Of a stretch of DNA of 64,000 nt, positions 17,730-26,156 are shown one piece after another. The position numbers and the translations under genes are program-made. Under the pieces are notes generated by a model. That model did not search any database, was not told where the DNA came from, and worked only from the letters and a program-made list of their open reading frames with translations. This stretch comes from Agrobacterium vitis (GTDB taxonomy: Bacteria; Pseudomonadota; Alphaproteobacteria; Rhizobiales; Rhizobiaceae): assembly GCF_037039395.1 (NCBI RefSeq), contig NZ_CP146242.1, forward strand, positions 1,911,001-1,975,000, given 5' to 3'. Numbering within the stretch: the stretch's first letter is position 1; every line of letters begins with the position of its first letter.

Positions 17730-17826
17730 GGTATTCCGTTGCGACTATCTCAAGCCTTTAAGGCACTTGAGATGGTCGTTTTTTTTTCAAGGCAGGGACG
17801 CGTGAGCGTCTTCGGGCCTTGGTATA
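17730..17826 (+). repeat. Two-stem structured element, copy 1
   Basis: Starts with GTATTCC (17731). Stem 1: CGACTATCTCAAG (17742-17754) pairs with CTTGAGATGGTCG (17766-17778), one G-U pair, followed by nine T residues. Stem 2: CAAGGC (17788) pairs with GCCTTG (17816-17821) and encloses GACGC-GTGA-GCGTC. Ends CTTGGTAT. It points at the small gene at 17895. Related copies are at 23171 and 48605. It could be a RIME-like rhizobial mosaic element. Confidence 0.7.
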
Positions 17827-17894
17827 ACACACAAGAGACAGAGCATTTCCTTGAGCGTCCCTGGCGCTGGAAATGGTCCCACTAGAGGCTGGAT

Positions 17895-18182
17895 ATGATC
17901 GAATTGACACCCACACAGATCCGCGGATTGAAGCTTGCCAAGGAAGGCGATCTGTATCCCCAGCCGCTGAAGAAATGGACGCATCTGAACGCAGAAGTTA
18001 CGTATTCCCGGACCGACCGTTTCAAGGAACGGCCGCAGAAGATCAAGTTTCTCACCACCACGACCGTGACGGAACTGACGGACCTGGGCCTGCTGGAACG
18101 GTGCAATACTGCGGAAGAAGCCGAGCAAGATTCCCGCCGGATCACCATGGCCGGCAAGATGTGGCTGCTCAAAACCAAATAA
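17895..18182 (+). CDS. Small conserved protein, possible winged-helix
   Basis: 95 residues, no signal peptide or membrane segment. The pattern MIELTPTQIRGLKLAKEG ... TTTVTELTDLGLLERC ... DSRRITMAGKMWL resembles a winged-helix DNA-binding fold (a helix-turn-helix with a final beta wing), but I do not recognise a named family. ATG 17895 is preceded by GAGGCTGGA. It stands alone between two repeat-rich gaps, with the structured element about 70 bp upstream. Confidence 0.65.
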   Translation: MIELTPTQIRGLKLAKEGDLYPQPLKKWTHLNAEVTYSRTDRFKERPQKIKFLTTTTVTELTDLGLLERCNTAEEAEQDSRRITMAGKMWLLKTK

Positions 18183-18198
18183 TGGTTACTTCATCATT

Positions 18199-18295
18199 CT
18201 TTAAACCGGAATCGGTTTAAAGAGAAAATTATGCAGCCGCTATAAAGAGCGACTGCGAACCTTTGTGCGCCATATAGGGCGCATGGCGCTGTAGT
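18199..18295. repeat. Dispersed TTTAAGG-type repeat with GCGCCATA palindrome
   Basis: CTTTAAACCG-GAAT-CGGTTTAAAG (18199-18222) is a perfect 10-bp hairpin, followed by AAAATTATGCAGC and then GAACCTTTGTGCGCCATATA near 18257. The same two-part order occurs at 44949-45056. The first hairpin may also terminate the small gene ending at 18182. Confidence 0.7.
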
Positions 18296-18371
18296 GATGC
18301 CAATGCCTGGAGATGTCTTCGTGCCTCCAGGCATTGGGAATGCAAGGCTTCATCCCACACATGTAAAGCGC

Positions 18372-18460
18372 TAGAGCATCGGACCGAAAAGTGGGAACCG
18401 GTTTTCGGATAAATCCGATGCGTAAACAAAAACTTAGAGCATCGGTCCGATGCTCTAGAC
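18372..18460. repeat. GCATCGGACCGAAAAGTGGG repeat
   Basis: Same element as the outer palindrome in thiP: GCATCGGA...TCCGATGC arms around GTGGGAACCGGTTTTCGG, then GTAAACAAAAACTTAGAGC and a second short palindrome AGAGCATCGGTCCGATGCTCT. Intergenic, just downstream of the uup stop (uup is on the minus strand). Confidence 0.8.
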
Positions 18461-18495
18461 CGGACCTTTGCGCACGGTTCTATAGAGCGCTTGGG

Positions 18496-20316
18496 TTACC
18501 CCTCCAGTTCTTCGCGCAGCATTTCCAGTTCCAGCCATTCTTCTTCCATGCGGGCGATGGACTGACGTAGCACTTCCATTTCGGCGGCGAGCTTGTTGAA
18601 GGTGGCGGGGTCCTTCACGAACAGGTTGGGATCGGCCATTTTCGCCTCCCGCAGCGCGATCTCTTTCTCGGCCTTTTCCATTTCCTTCGGCAGGTTTTCC
18701 AGCGCGAATTTCTGCTTGAAGGACAATTTTCCTTTGTTCTTGGCTGTCGTATCGGCGCTTTTGCCGCCGCCCTCCTGCGTCTTGGCTTTTTCCACGCGCT
18801 TGCGCTCGTCTTCCACACCCCGGCGCTGCGCCAGCATGTCGGAATAGCCACCGGCATATTCGATCCAGCGGCCATCTGGGGCCTCCGGATTGGCGGGGGC
18901 GATGGTCGAGGTCACGGTGCGGTCGAGGAAATCACGGTCATGGCTGACGAGGATGACGGTGCCGGAATAGCCGGTAACGATTTCCTGAAGCAGGTCCAGG
19001 GTCTCGATGTCGAGGTCGTTGGTCGGCTCATCGAGGATCAGCAGGTTGGAGGGTTTCGCCATGATCCGGGCCAGCATCAGCCTGGCCCGCTCGCCGCCGG
19101 ACAGATTGCGGATCGGAGTGCGGGCCTGTTCCGGCTGAAACAGAAATTCCTTCATATAGCCGGTGACATGTTTCTGCTCGCCATTGACCAGCAGGTTCTC
19201 GCCGCGTCCGTCGGTCAGGTAGTTGGCCAGCGTGTCATCAGGGTTCAGGTCCTCGCGCTTCTGATCGAGCGTGGCAATTTCCAGATTGGTGCCGAGCTTG
19301 ATCGTGCCTTCGTCAGGCGAAAGTTGGCCGGTCAGCATTTTCAACAGCGTGGTTTTGCCAGCGCCATTCGGTCCGACCAGGCCGATACAGTCGCCGCGAT
19401 GCACCCGGATTGAAAACGGCGCAATAATTGTCCGCTCGCCATAGGCCTTGGTGATCTTGTCGGCCTCGATCACCAGCTTGCCGCTTTCCTTGCCCTCGGT
19501 GGCGCTGGCAAGGATTGTTCCCTGCGGACCTTTATGGCCGCGATAGTCGGCGCGCAGGGTCTGGAGGTTGCCAAGCCGGCGCATATTGCGCTTGCGCCGT
19601 GCCGTTACGCCGTAGCGCAGCCAATGTTCTTCACGCTCGATCGCCTTGCCCAGCTTGTGCTGTTCGATCTCTTCTTCTTCCAGCACCTTGTCGCGCCATT
19701 CCTCGAAATGTCCAAAGCCGCGCGCCAGACGGCGCGACAGGCCGCGATCCAGCCAGACGGTGGCGGTCGAGCATTTCTCCAGGAAGCGCCTGTCATGGGA
19801 GATCAGCACCAGGGCGCTGCGGGTCTTGCGCAATTCCTCTTCCAACCATTCAATGGTCGGCAGGTCGAGATGGTTGGTCGGCTCGTCCAGCATCAGGATG
19901 TCGGGTTCCGGGGCAAGAACGCGGGCGAGGGCTGCGCGGCGCGCTTCACCGCCCGACAGGCTTTTTGGATCCTCCTGGCCGCTCAGACCCAGATGTTCCA
20001 GCAGATACGTGACCCGGTACGGGTCGTCGCCGGGGCCAAGCCCTGCCTCGGCATAGGCCTGCACGGTGGCGTGGCTGCCGAAATCCGGGGCCTGTTCGAG
20101 ATAACGGATGGTGGCCGAGGGGTGGCGGAACACTTCGCCCGATTGGGCCTCGACCAGACCGGCAGCGATCTTCATCAGGGTGGACTTGCCCGAGCCGTTG
20201 CGGCCGACAAGGCAGATGCGGTCGCCCGGTTCGACTTGCAGGCCTGCGCCGTTGAGCAGCGGTGCGCCGCCGAAGGACAGGAAGATATTGTCAAGTTTCA
20301 GGATTGGCGGTGCCAA
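18496..20316 (-). CDS. uup: ABC-F family ATPase, Uup-like
   Basis: Soluble protein of 606 residues with two ABC ATPase domains and no membrane part. Walker A GRNGSGKST and GPNGAGKTT, signatures LSGGEARRA and LSGGERARL, Walker B LMLDEPTNHLD and LILDEPTNDLD. The basic linker (RRKRNMRRL) and the C-terminal charged coiled coil (KLSFKQKFALENLPKEMEKA onward) are those of Uup-type ABC-F proteins, which act on ribosomes or DNA. It starts 3 bp after the thiamine pyrophosphokinase stop, so the two are probably cotranscribed. Confidence 0.9.
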   Translation of the reverse strand: MAPPILKLDNIFLSFGGAPLLNGAGLQVEPGDRICLVGRNGSGKSTLMKIAAGLVEAQSGEVFRHPSATIRYLEQAPDFGSHATVQAYAEAGLGPGDDPYRVTYLLEHLGLSGQEDPKSLSGGEARRAALARVLAPEPDILMLDEPTNHLDLPTIEWLEEELRKTRSALVLISHDRRFLEKCSTATVWLDRGLSRRLARGFGHFEEWRDKVLEEEEIEQHKLGKAIEREEHWLRYGVTARRKRNMRRLGNLQTLRADYRGHKGPQGTILASATEGKESGKLVIEADKITKAYGERTIIAPFSIRVHRGDCIGLVGPNGAGKTTLLKMLTGQLSPDEGTIKLGTNLEIATLDQKREDLNPDDTLANYLTDGRGENLLVNGEQKHVTGYMKEFLFQPEQARTPIRNLSGGERARLMLARIMAKPSNLLILDEPTNDLDIETLDLLQEIVTGYSGTVILVSHDRDFLDRTVTSTIAPANPEAPDGRWIEYAGGYSDMLAQRRGVEDERKRVEKAKTQEGGGKSADTTAKNKGKLSFKQKFALENLPKEMEKAEKEIALREAKMADPNLFVKDPATFNKLAAEMEVLRQSIARMEEEWLELEMLREELEG

Positions 20317-20319
20317 GGG

Positions 20320-20973
20320 TCACGCTCCGGTCATGTCATAAGGGCGGGCAAGAATCACGGCGTCGCCGCTGCCAAGCGACAGCGTTACCGGACCTTCGGC
20401 CACATTGGAAATGGTGCGGGACGATCCGAATGGTAGATCGAAACCCTGCAATGGATAGCGGGCGCCAGCAATGGTCAGCCCGGCCAGCGCGGAAAAGCCG
20501 AGAATGGAAAACAGCGAACCCTGTGGCAGATCCAGGGTGATGGTCTTGCCTGCGGCAAGCGGCCACGCCTCTTCCTCCCCGGATGTAAGATGCAGATCAA
20601 GCCCCTGGGTCGCCAGTGCCACTGCCAGCAGCAGATGCATCATCGCGTGGTCGGATCGTTCTCCCCCAAGCGCGCCAGCCAGCAGCAGAGAGGTCGCGCC
20701 GCGCTTGCGGGCTTCCTCAATGGCGATTTCACCATCCGTGAGGTTCTTGCGGGCCGGATAGGGCAGGCGCGGGATATCCAGAAACCGGTCTGCGGGCAGA
20801 TCGTCGGAACTGTCGAAATCGCCCACCCATAGCTCGGGCGTCAGTCCCAGCGGTTCGGCATGGCGCATGCCGCCATCGGCGGCGATGGCGCGGGTTCCTG
20901 CAACAGTACCGAGCAGCCGGGGCGTGATGGCGAGGGGACCGCCGAGCAGAATGGTGAAGGTGCTTTCCGTCAT
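20320..20973 (-). CDS. thiN: Thiamine pyrophosphokinase
   Basis: Converts thiamine to thiamine pyrophosphate. The TPK catalytic domain shows AIAADGGMRHAEPLG, the VGDFDSSD metal-binding motif, and KNLTDGEIAIEEA. The C-terminal beta domain has FSILGFSALAGLTIAGARYP. Its product would complete the pathway fed by ThiBPQ 6 kb away, although no riboswitch precedes it. ATG 20973 is used; ATGs at 20979 and 20991 are in frame. Operon with uup. Confidence 0.9.
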   Translation of the reverse strand: MTESTFTILLGGPLAITPRLLGTVAGTRAIAADGGMRHAEPLGLTPELWVGDFDSSDDLPADRFLDIPRLPYPARKNLTDGEIAIEEARKRGATSLLLAGALGGERSDHAMMHLLLAVALATQGLDLHLTSGEEEAWPLAAGKTITLDLPQGSLFSILGFSALAGLTIAGARYPLQGFDLPFGSSRTISNVAEGPVTLSLGSGDAVILARPYDMTGA

Positions 20974-21008
20974 GGCCATGCCATAACGCATCTGAGGCCA
21001 AATGCAAA

Positions 21009-21035
21009 AGGCGTTCCGTGATCAACGGAACGCCT
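21009..21035 (-). terminator. Terminator of rpsU
   Basis: An 11-bp perfect stem (AGGCGTTCCGT / ACGGAACGCCT) with a 5-base loop, followed by TTTTGC on the minus strand. It lies 139 bp past the rpsU stop and just before the thiamine pyrophosphokinase gene. Confidence 0.75.
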
Positions 21036-21173
21036 GCGGCATTTTCCAGTCCGATTGCCCGAGGCACAGTAGGCTTGAGCCCAATGGCCTGAAACAAAGG
21101 ATTCGAGACCTGCACGGATTTGCCCGGTCTCGATTTTATGGCCAAGGGCGATGTGCCCCTTGCCCTTCCGCCC

Positions 21174-21422
21174 TTACCCTTGGGCGCGTGGTGCAAAAAC
21201 TTTTTTCTTCGGCGCAGGCAGAAGGCCCTCGCGCTGAAGCTTCTTGCGGGCCAGCTTGCGGGTGCGGCGCACGGCCTCGGCCTTTTCGCGGGTCTTCTTT
21301 TCCGACGGCTTTTCATAGGCCGAACGGGCCTTCATTTCACGAAACAGACCTTCGCGCTGCATTTTCTTCTTCAGCACGCGCAATGCCTGCTCAACATTGT
21401 TATCCCTGACGAGTACCTGCAC
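21174..21422 (-). CDS. rpsU: 30S ribosomal protein S21 (bS21)
   Basis: Basic 82-residue ribosomal protein: [40 protein letters not shown], then a lysine/arginine-rich tail. GTG at 21420-21422 is the start, preceded by AAGGAGAG at ideal spacing. A longer open frame upstream has no homology. It follows the small protein at 21458 on the same strand. Confidence 0.95.
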   Translation of the reverse strand: MQVLVRDNNVEQALRVLKKKMQREGLFREMKARSAYEKPSEKKTREKAEAVRRTRKLARKKLQREGLLPAPKKKVFAPRAQG

Positions 21423-21457
21423 TGTCTCTCCTTTGATGGTTGAGGATGATAATCTGG

Positions 21458-21727
21458 TTATTTCGAATTGACTGGCGCCAGCCAGGCAGCGCCCGGCTTT
21501 TGTGTTTTTGAGGCCGTGCCTGACCGTGGCGAACGGCTGACATCGATCTCGTCCTCGGCAATCGACCGATCGAACGTTTCGCTTTCGAAGCGAACCCGAT
21601 ACCGCCGAGCGCCCTGGGATTCCGGCAGGGTGGCAAGTACCTTGCACACGCCGACCGACCGCGAAAGCCTGACGGGACCGTCTTTCAGCACGACCATGTC
21701 GCCTGTCTTGTATAAATGCGCCGTCAT
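21458..21727 (-). CDS. Small conserved hypothetical protein
   Basis: 89 residues, basic C-terminus. An SH3-like beta pattern is visible ([19 protein letters not shown], then [20 protein letters not shown]), reminiscent of small nucleic-acid- or ribosome-binding domains, but I do not recognise a family. Start MTAHLYK is preceded by AAGGAGAC. It lies 35 bp upstream of rpsU on the same strand, so the two may be cotranscribed. Confidence 0.7.
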   Translation of the reverse strand: MTAHLYKTGDMVVLKDGPVRLSRSVGVCKVLATLPESQGARRYRVRFESETFDRSIAEDEIDVSRSPRSGTASKTQKPGAAWLAPVNSK

Positions 21728-21851
21728 GCCGGTCTCCTTGCAGGACTACTGCTCGCGGATCAAATGCCGAAACGAAAATGCGCCGGGAAACCGCTTTGGT
21801 TTCGCCGGGGCGAAAAGATGCGGACAACAGTGCGAACGGCGCGGTGCGGAT

Positions 21852-21899
21852 TTTTGCAGCGCTGTGCGCCGATACCGGCGCTCACGTGCCGCTGCAAAA
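21852..21899. other. Nested inverted repeat in the 480-bp gap upstream of moxR
   Basis: Outer arms TTTTGCAGCG (21852-21861) and CGCTGCAAAA (21890-21899) are perfect. Inside is GCGCCG-ATAC-CGGCGC (21866-21881). The gap 21728-22208 otherwise shows no gene. The structure could be part of a small RNA or a leader for the minus-strand protein at 21727; I cannot tell which. Confidence 0.5.
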
Positions 21900-22208
21900 C
21901 GGATAGTCCCTGCCCAATCCTGCCATCGAACCGCACCCGGTTCAGCGGCACAGACAAAAAACCGGAACGTCCGGCCTTGCAGTTCAGTCAGGCAGAGGAA
22001 AGTTTAACTCATGCCCATTCGGGGCCAAAACGCTTTCCTGCCGGAAAAGGTGACCCCATCCTGAATGGTCGAGCAGGATGTGGGGGCCAAAGTGGCAGAT
22101 TTCAAACAAAATACAAGCTTTATTTGTGAAGAGATTGGCCTGCACTGGCTTGTCGCTGGCTGTGCCGCTGATTACTTTCACCGAAATTCACGATGAATTG
22201 GAGAGATC

Positions 22209-23075
22209 ATGCCATTTGCCGGGCAATTCACCGGAAGCGCGGATTATATCGCCGACAAGGACCTGACGGTGGCCGTCAATGCGGCCATTGCGCTGGAACG
22301 GCCGCTGCTGGTCAAGGGGGAGCCAGGCACCGGCAAGACCGAGCTGGCCCGCCAGGTTGCCGCGGCTCTTGGTCTCGACATGATCGAATGGACGATCAAA
22401 TCCACCACCAAGGCGCAGCAGGGTCTTTACGAATATGATGCCGTGTCGCGCCTGCGCGATAGCCAGCTGGGCGATCCGCGCGTCAGCGATATCGGCAATT
22501 ATATAAGGCGTGGCAAGCTCTGGGAAGCCTTTGCCGCAGGCCGGAAAACCGTGCTGCTGATCGATGAGATCGACAAGGCCGATATCGAGTTTCCCAACGA
22601 TCTGTTGCAGGAACTGGATCGGATGGAGTTTCACGTCTATGAGACCGGCGAGCGGGTGAAGGCGCAGGTGCGCCCGATCGTCATCATCACCTCCAACAAT
22701 GAGAAAGAGCTGCCCGACGCTTTTCTGCGCCGTTGTTTCTTCCATTATATCCGCTTTCCAGATGCCGAGACGCTGGCGCGGATCGTCGAGGTTCACTATC
22801 CCGGCATCAAGCAGCGGCTGCTCGAGGCGGCCTTGACCCGGTTTTACGAGATCCGCGAAACGCCGGGCCTGAAAAAACGTCCGTCGACCTCCGAAGCTCT
22901 GGACTGGATCCGCCTGCTGGTGGCTGACGAGGTCGATCCCGCCGATTTGCGCAGCGATGCCGCCAATGCCCTGCCCAAACTGCACGGCGCGCTTTTGAAG
23001 AATGAGCAGGACGTGCATCTGTTCGAGCGGCTGGCCTTTATGGCCCGGCGTGACGGAGCGCGGGACGGACGCTGA
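22209..23075 (+). CDS. MoxR-type AAA+ ATPase
   Basis: AAA+ chaperone-like ATPase of the MoxR/CoxD group, which works with VWA-domain partners in metal insertion or complex maturation. Walker A GEPGTGKTE, Walker B VLLIDEIDKAD, sensor IIITSNNEKELPDAFLRRC. 288 residues. ATG 22209 is preceded by GGAGAG. The likely VWA partner is 1.7 kb downstream (24792), separated by metA and a GNAT gene. Confidence 0.88.
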   Translation: MPFAGQFTGSADYIADKDLTVAVNAAIALERPLLVKGEPGTGKTELARQVAAALGLDMIEWTIKSTTKAQQGLYEYDAVSRLRDSQLGDPRVSDIGNYIRRGKLWEAFAAGRKTVLLIDEIDKADIEFPNDLLQELDRMEFHVYETGERVKAQVRPIVIITSNNEKELPDAFLRRCFFHYIRFPDAETLARIVEVHYPGIKQRLLEAALTRFYEIRETPGLKKRPSTSEALDWIRLLVADEVDPADLRSDAANALPKLHGALLKNEQDVHLFERLAFMARRDGARDGR

Positions 23076-23170
23076 ACCTTGCTGCGGTGCAACTGATCTT
23101 TTCATTGATTCGTAACGGGTGAAGGCGTAAATAACCGTCTTATACGAAGATTCATTGAAAATGACTCTTC

Positions 23171-23268
23171 GTATTCCCTTTGAAAATATCTCAAGCCTTT
23201 GACGCATTTGAGATATTTTCAATTTTTCAAGTCGAGGATGCGTCAGCATGTCAGAGACTTGGTATTAT
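23171..23268 (+). repeat. Two-stem structured element, copy 2, before metA riboswitch
   Basis: GTATTCC (23171), then a perfect 15-bp stem 1, TTGAAAATATCTCAA (23180-23194) with TTGAGATATTTTCAA (23208-23222), and TTTTTC. Stem 2: CAAGTC (23228) with GACTTG (23256-23261), enclosing ATGC-GTCA-GCAT. Ends CTTGGTATTAT. The SAM-II aptamer begins at the next base (23269). Confidence 0.7.
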
Positions 23269-23321
23269 CGTGGTGATTTGGCCGGCCGGCTTGCAGCCAC
23301 GTAAAATAAGTCGCTAAAGGG
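23269..23321 (+). ncRNA. SAM-II riboswitch upstream of metA
   Basis: Pseudoknotted SAM aptamer. P1 CGTGG (23269-23273) pairs with CCACG (23297-23301). The conserved GATTT (23275), TTGCA (23291) and GCTAAAGGG (23313-23321) are in the right order and spacing. SAM-II is the standard alphaproteobacterial metA/metC regulator; binding SAM would hide the translation signal or otherwise lower metA expression. It ends 85 bp before metA. Confidence 0.92.
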
Positions 23322-23406
23322 CCGAGGCAAGTTATCCAAGACTTTCCGAGGCCGATGGCGATAGCAAAGCTGCCGTACCGTGCCGTGACAGGAAAGTTTA
23401 AAGCCG

Positions 23407-24336
23407 ATGCCGATCAAGATTCCCGATACGCTCCCCGCCTTCGACGCCCTCGTTCATGAGGGTGTGCGGGTCATGACGGAAACCGCAGCGATCCGTCAGG
23501 ATATTCGCCCGTTGCAGATCGCCCTGCTCAATCTTATGCCCAACAAGATCAAGACCGAGGTGCAGTTTGCCCGGCTGATCGGCGCATCGCCATTGCAGGT
23601 GGAGCTGACCCTGGTGCGGATCGGCGGGCATAAGGCCAAGAACACGCCCCAAGAGCATCTTCTGTCCTTCTACCAGACCTGGGAAGAGGTCAAGGATCGC
23701 AAGTTCGACGGACTGATCATTACCGGTGCGCCGGTGGAAACGCTGCCCTTTGAGGACGTCACCTATTGGAGCGAGATGCAGCAGATTCTCGACTGGACCG
23801 AAACCAATGTCCATACGACGATGAATGTCTGCTGGGGCGCGATGGCGGCGATCTATCACTTCCATAAGGTGCCGAAACACGGGCTGAAGGAAAAAGCCTT
23901 CGGCGTGTTCCGTCATCGCAATCTGGCGCCGTCGTCCATCTATCTCAATGGGTTCTCGGATGATTTCCAGGTGCCGGTGTCTCGTTGGACCGAGGTGCGC
24001 CGCGCCGATATCGAAAAAGTGCCGGACCTGAACATCCTGATGGAATCCGACGAAATGGGCGTCTGTCTGGTGCATGAGGACAGGGGAAACCGGCTCTACA
24101 TGTTCAATCATGTCGAATATGATTCCACCTCGCTGGCGGATGAATATTTCCGCGACGTCAGTGCTGGCATCCCGATTCGCCTGCCGTATGATTATTTTCC
24201 CCACAACGATGATACACTGACGCCGCTCAACCGCTGGCGCAGCCACGCGCATCTGCTGTTTGGAAACTGGATCAACGAGATGTATCAGACCACCAGCTAT
24301 GACTTGAACGATATCGGCAAGGGTCGCGGCAAATGA
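23407..24336 (+). CDS. metA: Homoserine O-acyltransferase (MetA family)
   Basis: First committed step of methionine synthesis: acylates homoserine. 309 residues; the catalytic triad Cys142, His235 and Glu237 is in place ([16 protein letters not shown]). Residue 111 is Glu ([10 protein letters not shown]). In MetA proteins Glu111 goes with acetyl-CoA and Gly111 with succinyl-CoA, so I predict O-acetylhomoserine as product. Preceded by a SAM-II riboswitch and an AGGAA ribosome binding site. Its stop overlaps the GNAT start (ATGA). Confidence 0.95.
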   Translation: MPIKIPDTLPAFDALVHEGVRVMTETAAIRQDIRPLQIALLNLMPNKIKTEVQFARLIGASPLQVELTLVRIGGHKAKNTPQEHLLSFYQTWEEVKDRKFDGLIITGAPVETLPFEDVTYWSEMQQILDWTETNVHTTMNVCWGAMAAIYHFHKVPKHGLKEKAFGVFRHRNLAPSSIYLNGFSDDFQVPVSRWTEVRRADIEKVPDLNILMESDEMGVCLVHEDRGNRLYMFNHVEYDSTSLADEYFRDVSAGIPIRLPYDYFPHNDDTLTPLNRWRSHAHLLFGNWINEMYQTTSYDLNDIGKGRGK

Positions 24337-24785
24337 CAGGCGATCTTCTGGTCCGTCCCTTGACTGTCGATGATGAGGCAGACTGGCGCCGCCTGTGGAG
24401 CGCCTATCTCGCTTTCTACAAAACGGAACTGCCGGAAGAGGTCTATGCGACCACCTTTGCCAGGCTGACGGGGCAGGGAGCTGGCGAATTTCGCGGCTTC
24501 CTGGCTGTGGCTGAGGGTAAAGCTGTGGGCCTCAGCCATTATGTTTTTCACCGGTCCTGCTGGTATATTGCCGATGTCTGCTATCTTCAGGATCTCTATG
24601 TCGATCCTGAGGTGCGTGGGCTGGGTATTGGTCAGGCGCTGATTGCAGCGGTCAACGCTGCGGCGGTGGAAGCTGGCGCGGGCAAGGTCTATTGGATGAC
24701 CCAGGAGTTTAACAGCACGGCCCGGCGCCTCTATGATCAGGTGGCGGACAAGACCCCCTTCATCATCTATCAGCAACCGCTCTGA
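24333..24785 (+). CDS. GNAT family N-acetyltransferase
   Basis: 150 residues, a complete single GNAT domain: motif A is [19 protein letters not shown] (about 89-107), with the acetyl-CoA loop RGLGIG. The C-terminal [12 protein letters not shown] is the usual GNAT motif B. Substrate unknown. It overlaps metA by 4 bp (ATGA) and the VWA gene starts 7 bp after it, so all three are likely cotranscribed. Confidence 0.9.
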   Translation: MTGDLLVRPLTVDDEADWRRLWSAYLAFYKTELPEEVYATTFARLTGQGAGEFRGFLAVAEGKAVGLSHYVFHRSCWYIADVCYLQDLYVDPEVRGLGIGQALIAAVNAAAVEAGAGKVYWMTQEFNSTARRLYDQVADKTPFIIYQQPL

Positions 24786-24791
24786 GCGCCG

Positions 24792-25979
24792 ATGTTCCTG
24801 CCCTTCTTCCTCAAGCTCAAACAACAGAAAGTCCCGGTCTCCCTCGGGGAATATCTGGCCCTGCTGGAAGGCATGGGGCGCGGCCTTGTCGATTTCGACA
24901 TTGAGGCTTTCTATTATCTGGCCCGCACCACGCTGATCAAGGATGAGCGGCATATCGATCGTTTCGATCTGGTCTTTGCCGAATGTTTCAAGGGTTTGGA
25001 AGCGACTGGTGGGCCGCAGGCGGGTGTGTCTGAGACCGCTCTGCCGGAAGAATGGCTGCGCAAGCTGACCGAAAAACACCTGTCCGAGGAAGACAAGAAG
25101 CTGATCGAGTCCATGGGTGGTTTCGACAGGCTGATGGAAACGCTGAAACAGCGGCTGGCCGAGCAGAAGGCGCGCCATCAGGGCGGCTCGAAATGGATCG
25201 GCACGGCGGGCACGTCGCCCTTCGGGGCCTATGGCTACAATCCGGAAGGGGTGAGGATCGGCCAGGACGGCTCGCGCCACCGGCGCGCCGTCAAGGTTTG
25301 GGACCAGCGGGAATTTCGCAATCTCGACGATTCCGTTGCGCTTGGGACCCGCAATATCAAAGTCGCCCTGCGCCGGTTGCGCCGGTTCGTGCGGCAAGGT
25401 GCCCCGGACGAATTTGATTTGGGTGGCACGATCCGTGCGACGGCAGAGCATGGCTATCTTGATATCAAGACCCAGGCGGAACGGCGCAATGCCGTCAAGC
25501 TGCTGATGTTCTTCGATATCGGCGGCTCCATGGACGATCACGTCAAAGGCGTGGAGGAGTTGTTTTCGGCGGCCCGGTCGGAATTTCGGCATATGGAGCA
25601 TTTCTACTTCCACAATTGCCTTTATGAGCGGGTATGGAAAGACAACCGCCGTCGCCGGACCGATGTCATCCCAACGGAAGAGATTATCCGAACCTATGGG
25701 CCGGATTACCGGGTGATCTTCGTCGGCGATGCGGCGATGAGCCCCTATGAGATCACCATGATCGGCGGATCGGTGGAACATTGGAATGGCGAGCCCGGTG
25801 CCCTCTGGCTTTCACGCATCACGGAGCATTTTCGCAAATGTTTGTGGCTCAATCCGATGCAGCAGGAGCATTGGGCCTATACCCATTCCATCGGTTTGAT
25901 TTCGCACCTCATGGGCGGGCGAATGCATCCCCTGACGCTTGGCGGGTTGGAAGATGCGGCACGCGAGCTGTCGCGCTAG
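24792..25979 (+). CDS. VWA-domain protein (CoxE-like)
   Basis: 395 residues. C-terminal von Willebrand A domain with a MIDAS-like start MFFDIGGSMDDHV; the canonical DxSxS is DIGGS here, a Gly replacing the first Ser, as often seen in CoxE-type proteins. N-terminal helical region (PVSLGEYLALLEGMGRGLVD). Such proteins pair with MoxR ATPases, and one is encoded at 22209. Function of the pair here unknown. Confidence 0.85.
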   Translation: MFLPFFLKLKQQKVPVSLGEYLALLEGMGRGLVDFDIEAFYYLARTTLIKDERHIDRFDLVFAECFKGLEATGGPQAGVSETALPEEWLRKLTEKHLSEEDKKLIESMGGFDRLMETLKQRLAEQKARHQGGSKWIGTAGTSPFGAYGYNPEGVRIGQDGSRHRRAVKVWDQREFRNLDDSVALGTRNIKVALRRLRRFVRQGAPDEFDLGGTIRATAEHGYLDIKTQAERRNAVKLLMFFDIGGSMDDHVKGVEELFSAARSEFRHMEHFYFHNCLYERVWKDNRRRRTDVIPTEEIIRTYGPDYRVIFVGDAAMSPYEITMIGGSVEHWNGEPGALWLSRITEHFRKCLWLNPMQQEHWAYTHSIGLISHLMGGRMHPLTLGGLEDAARELSR

Positions 25980-26039
25980 TCCGACCTGCATCGTCTATGG
26001 TGCGTTGATGCCTGCCGTAACGCTTTATGGTTGCTGGAT

Positions 26040-26090
26040 ATTTTATCTGTAAACGATTTCGGTTTGAGGAATTATGCAATAAACCTATGT
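26040..26090. repeat. Half copy of dispersed TTTAAGGAATTAT repeat
   Basis: CGATTTCGGTTTGAGGAATT and TATGCAATAAACC (from about 26048) correspond to the right half of the 44949 copy. It lies in the 177-bp gap between the VWA and epimerase genes. Confidence 0.5.
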
Positions 26091-26156
26091 GACACAGCAG
26101 AAACGATGACGCGCCCGCCTATGGCAGGCACCGTCGATGCAAGGGTGAGGAAGCAT

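Noticed and set aside
18390..18415. GGAAC in the palindromic repeat as an EcfG promoter
   Set aside because: The GGAAC is part of GTGGGAACCGGTTTTCGG, present in several repeat copies, and no CGTT lies at the required 16-17-base spacing.
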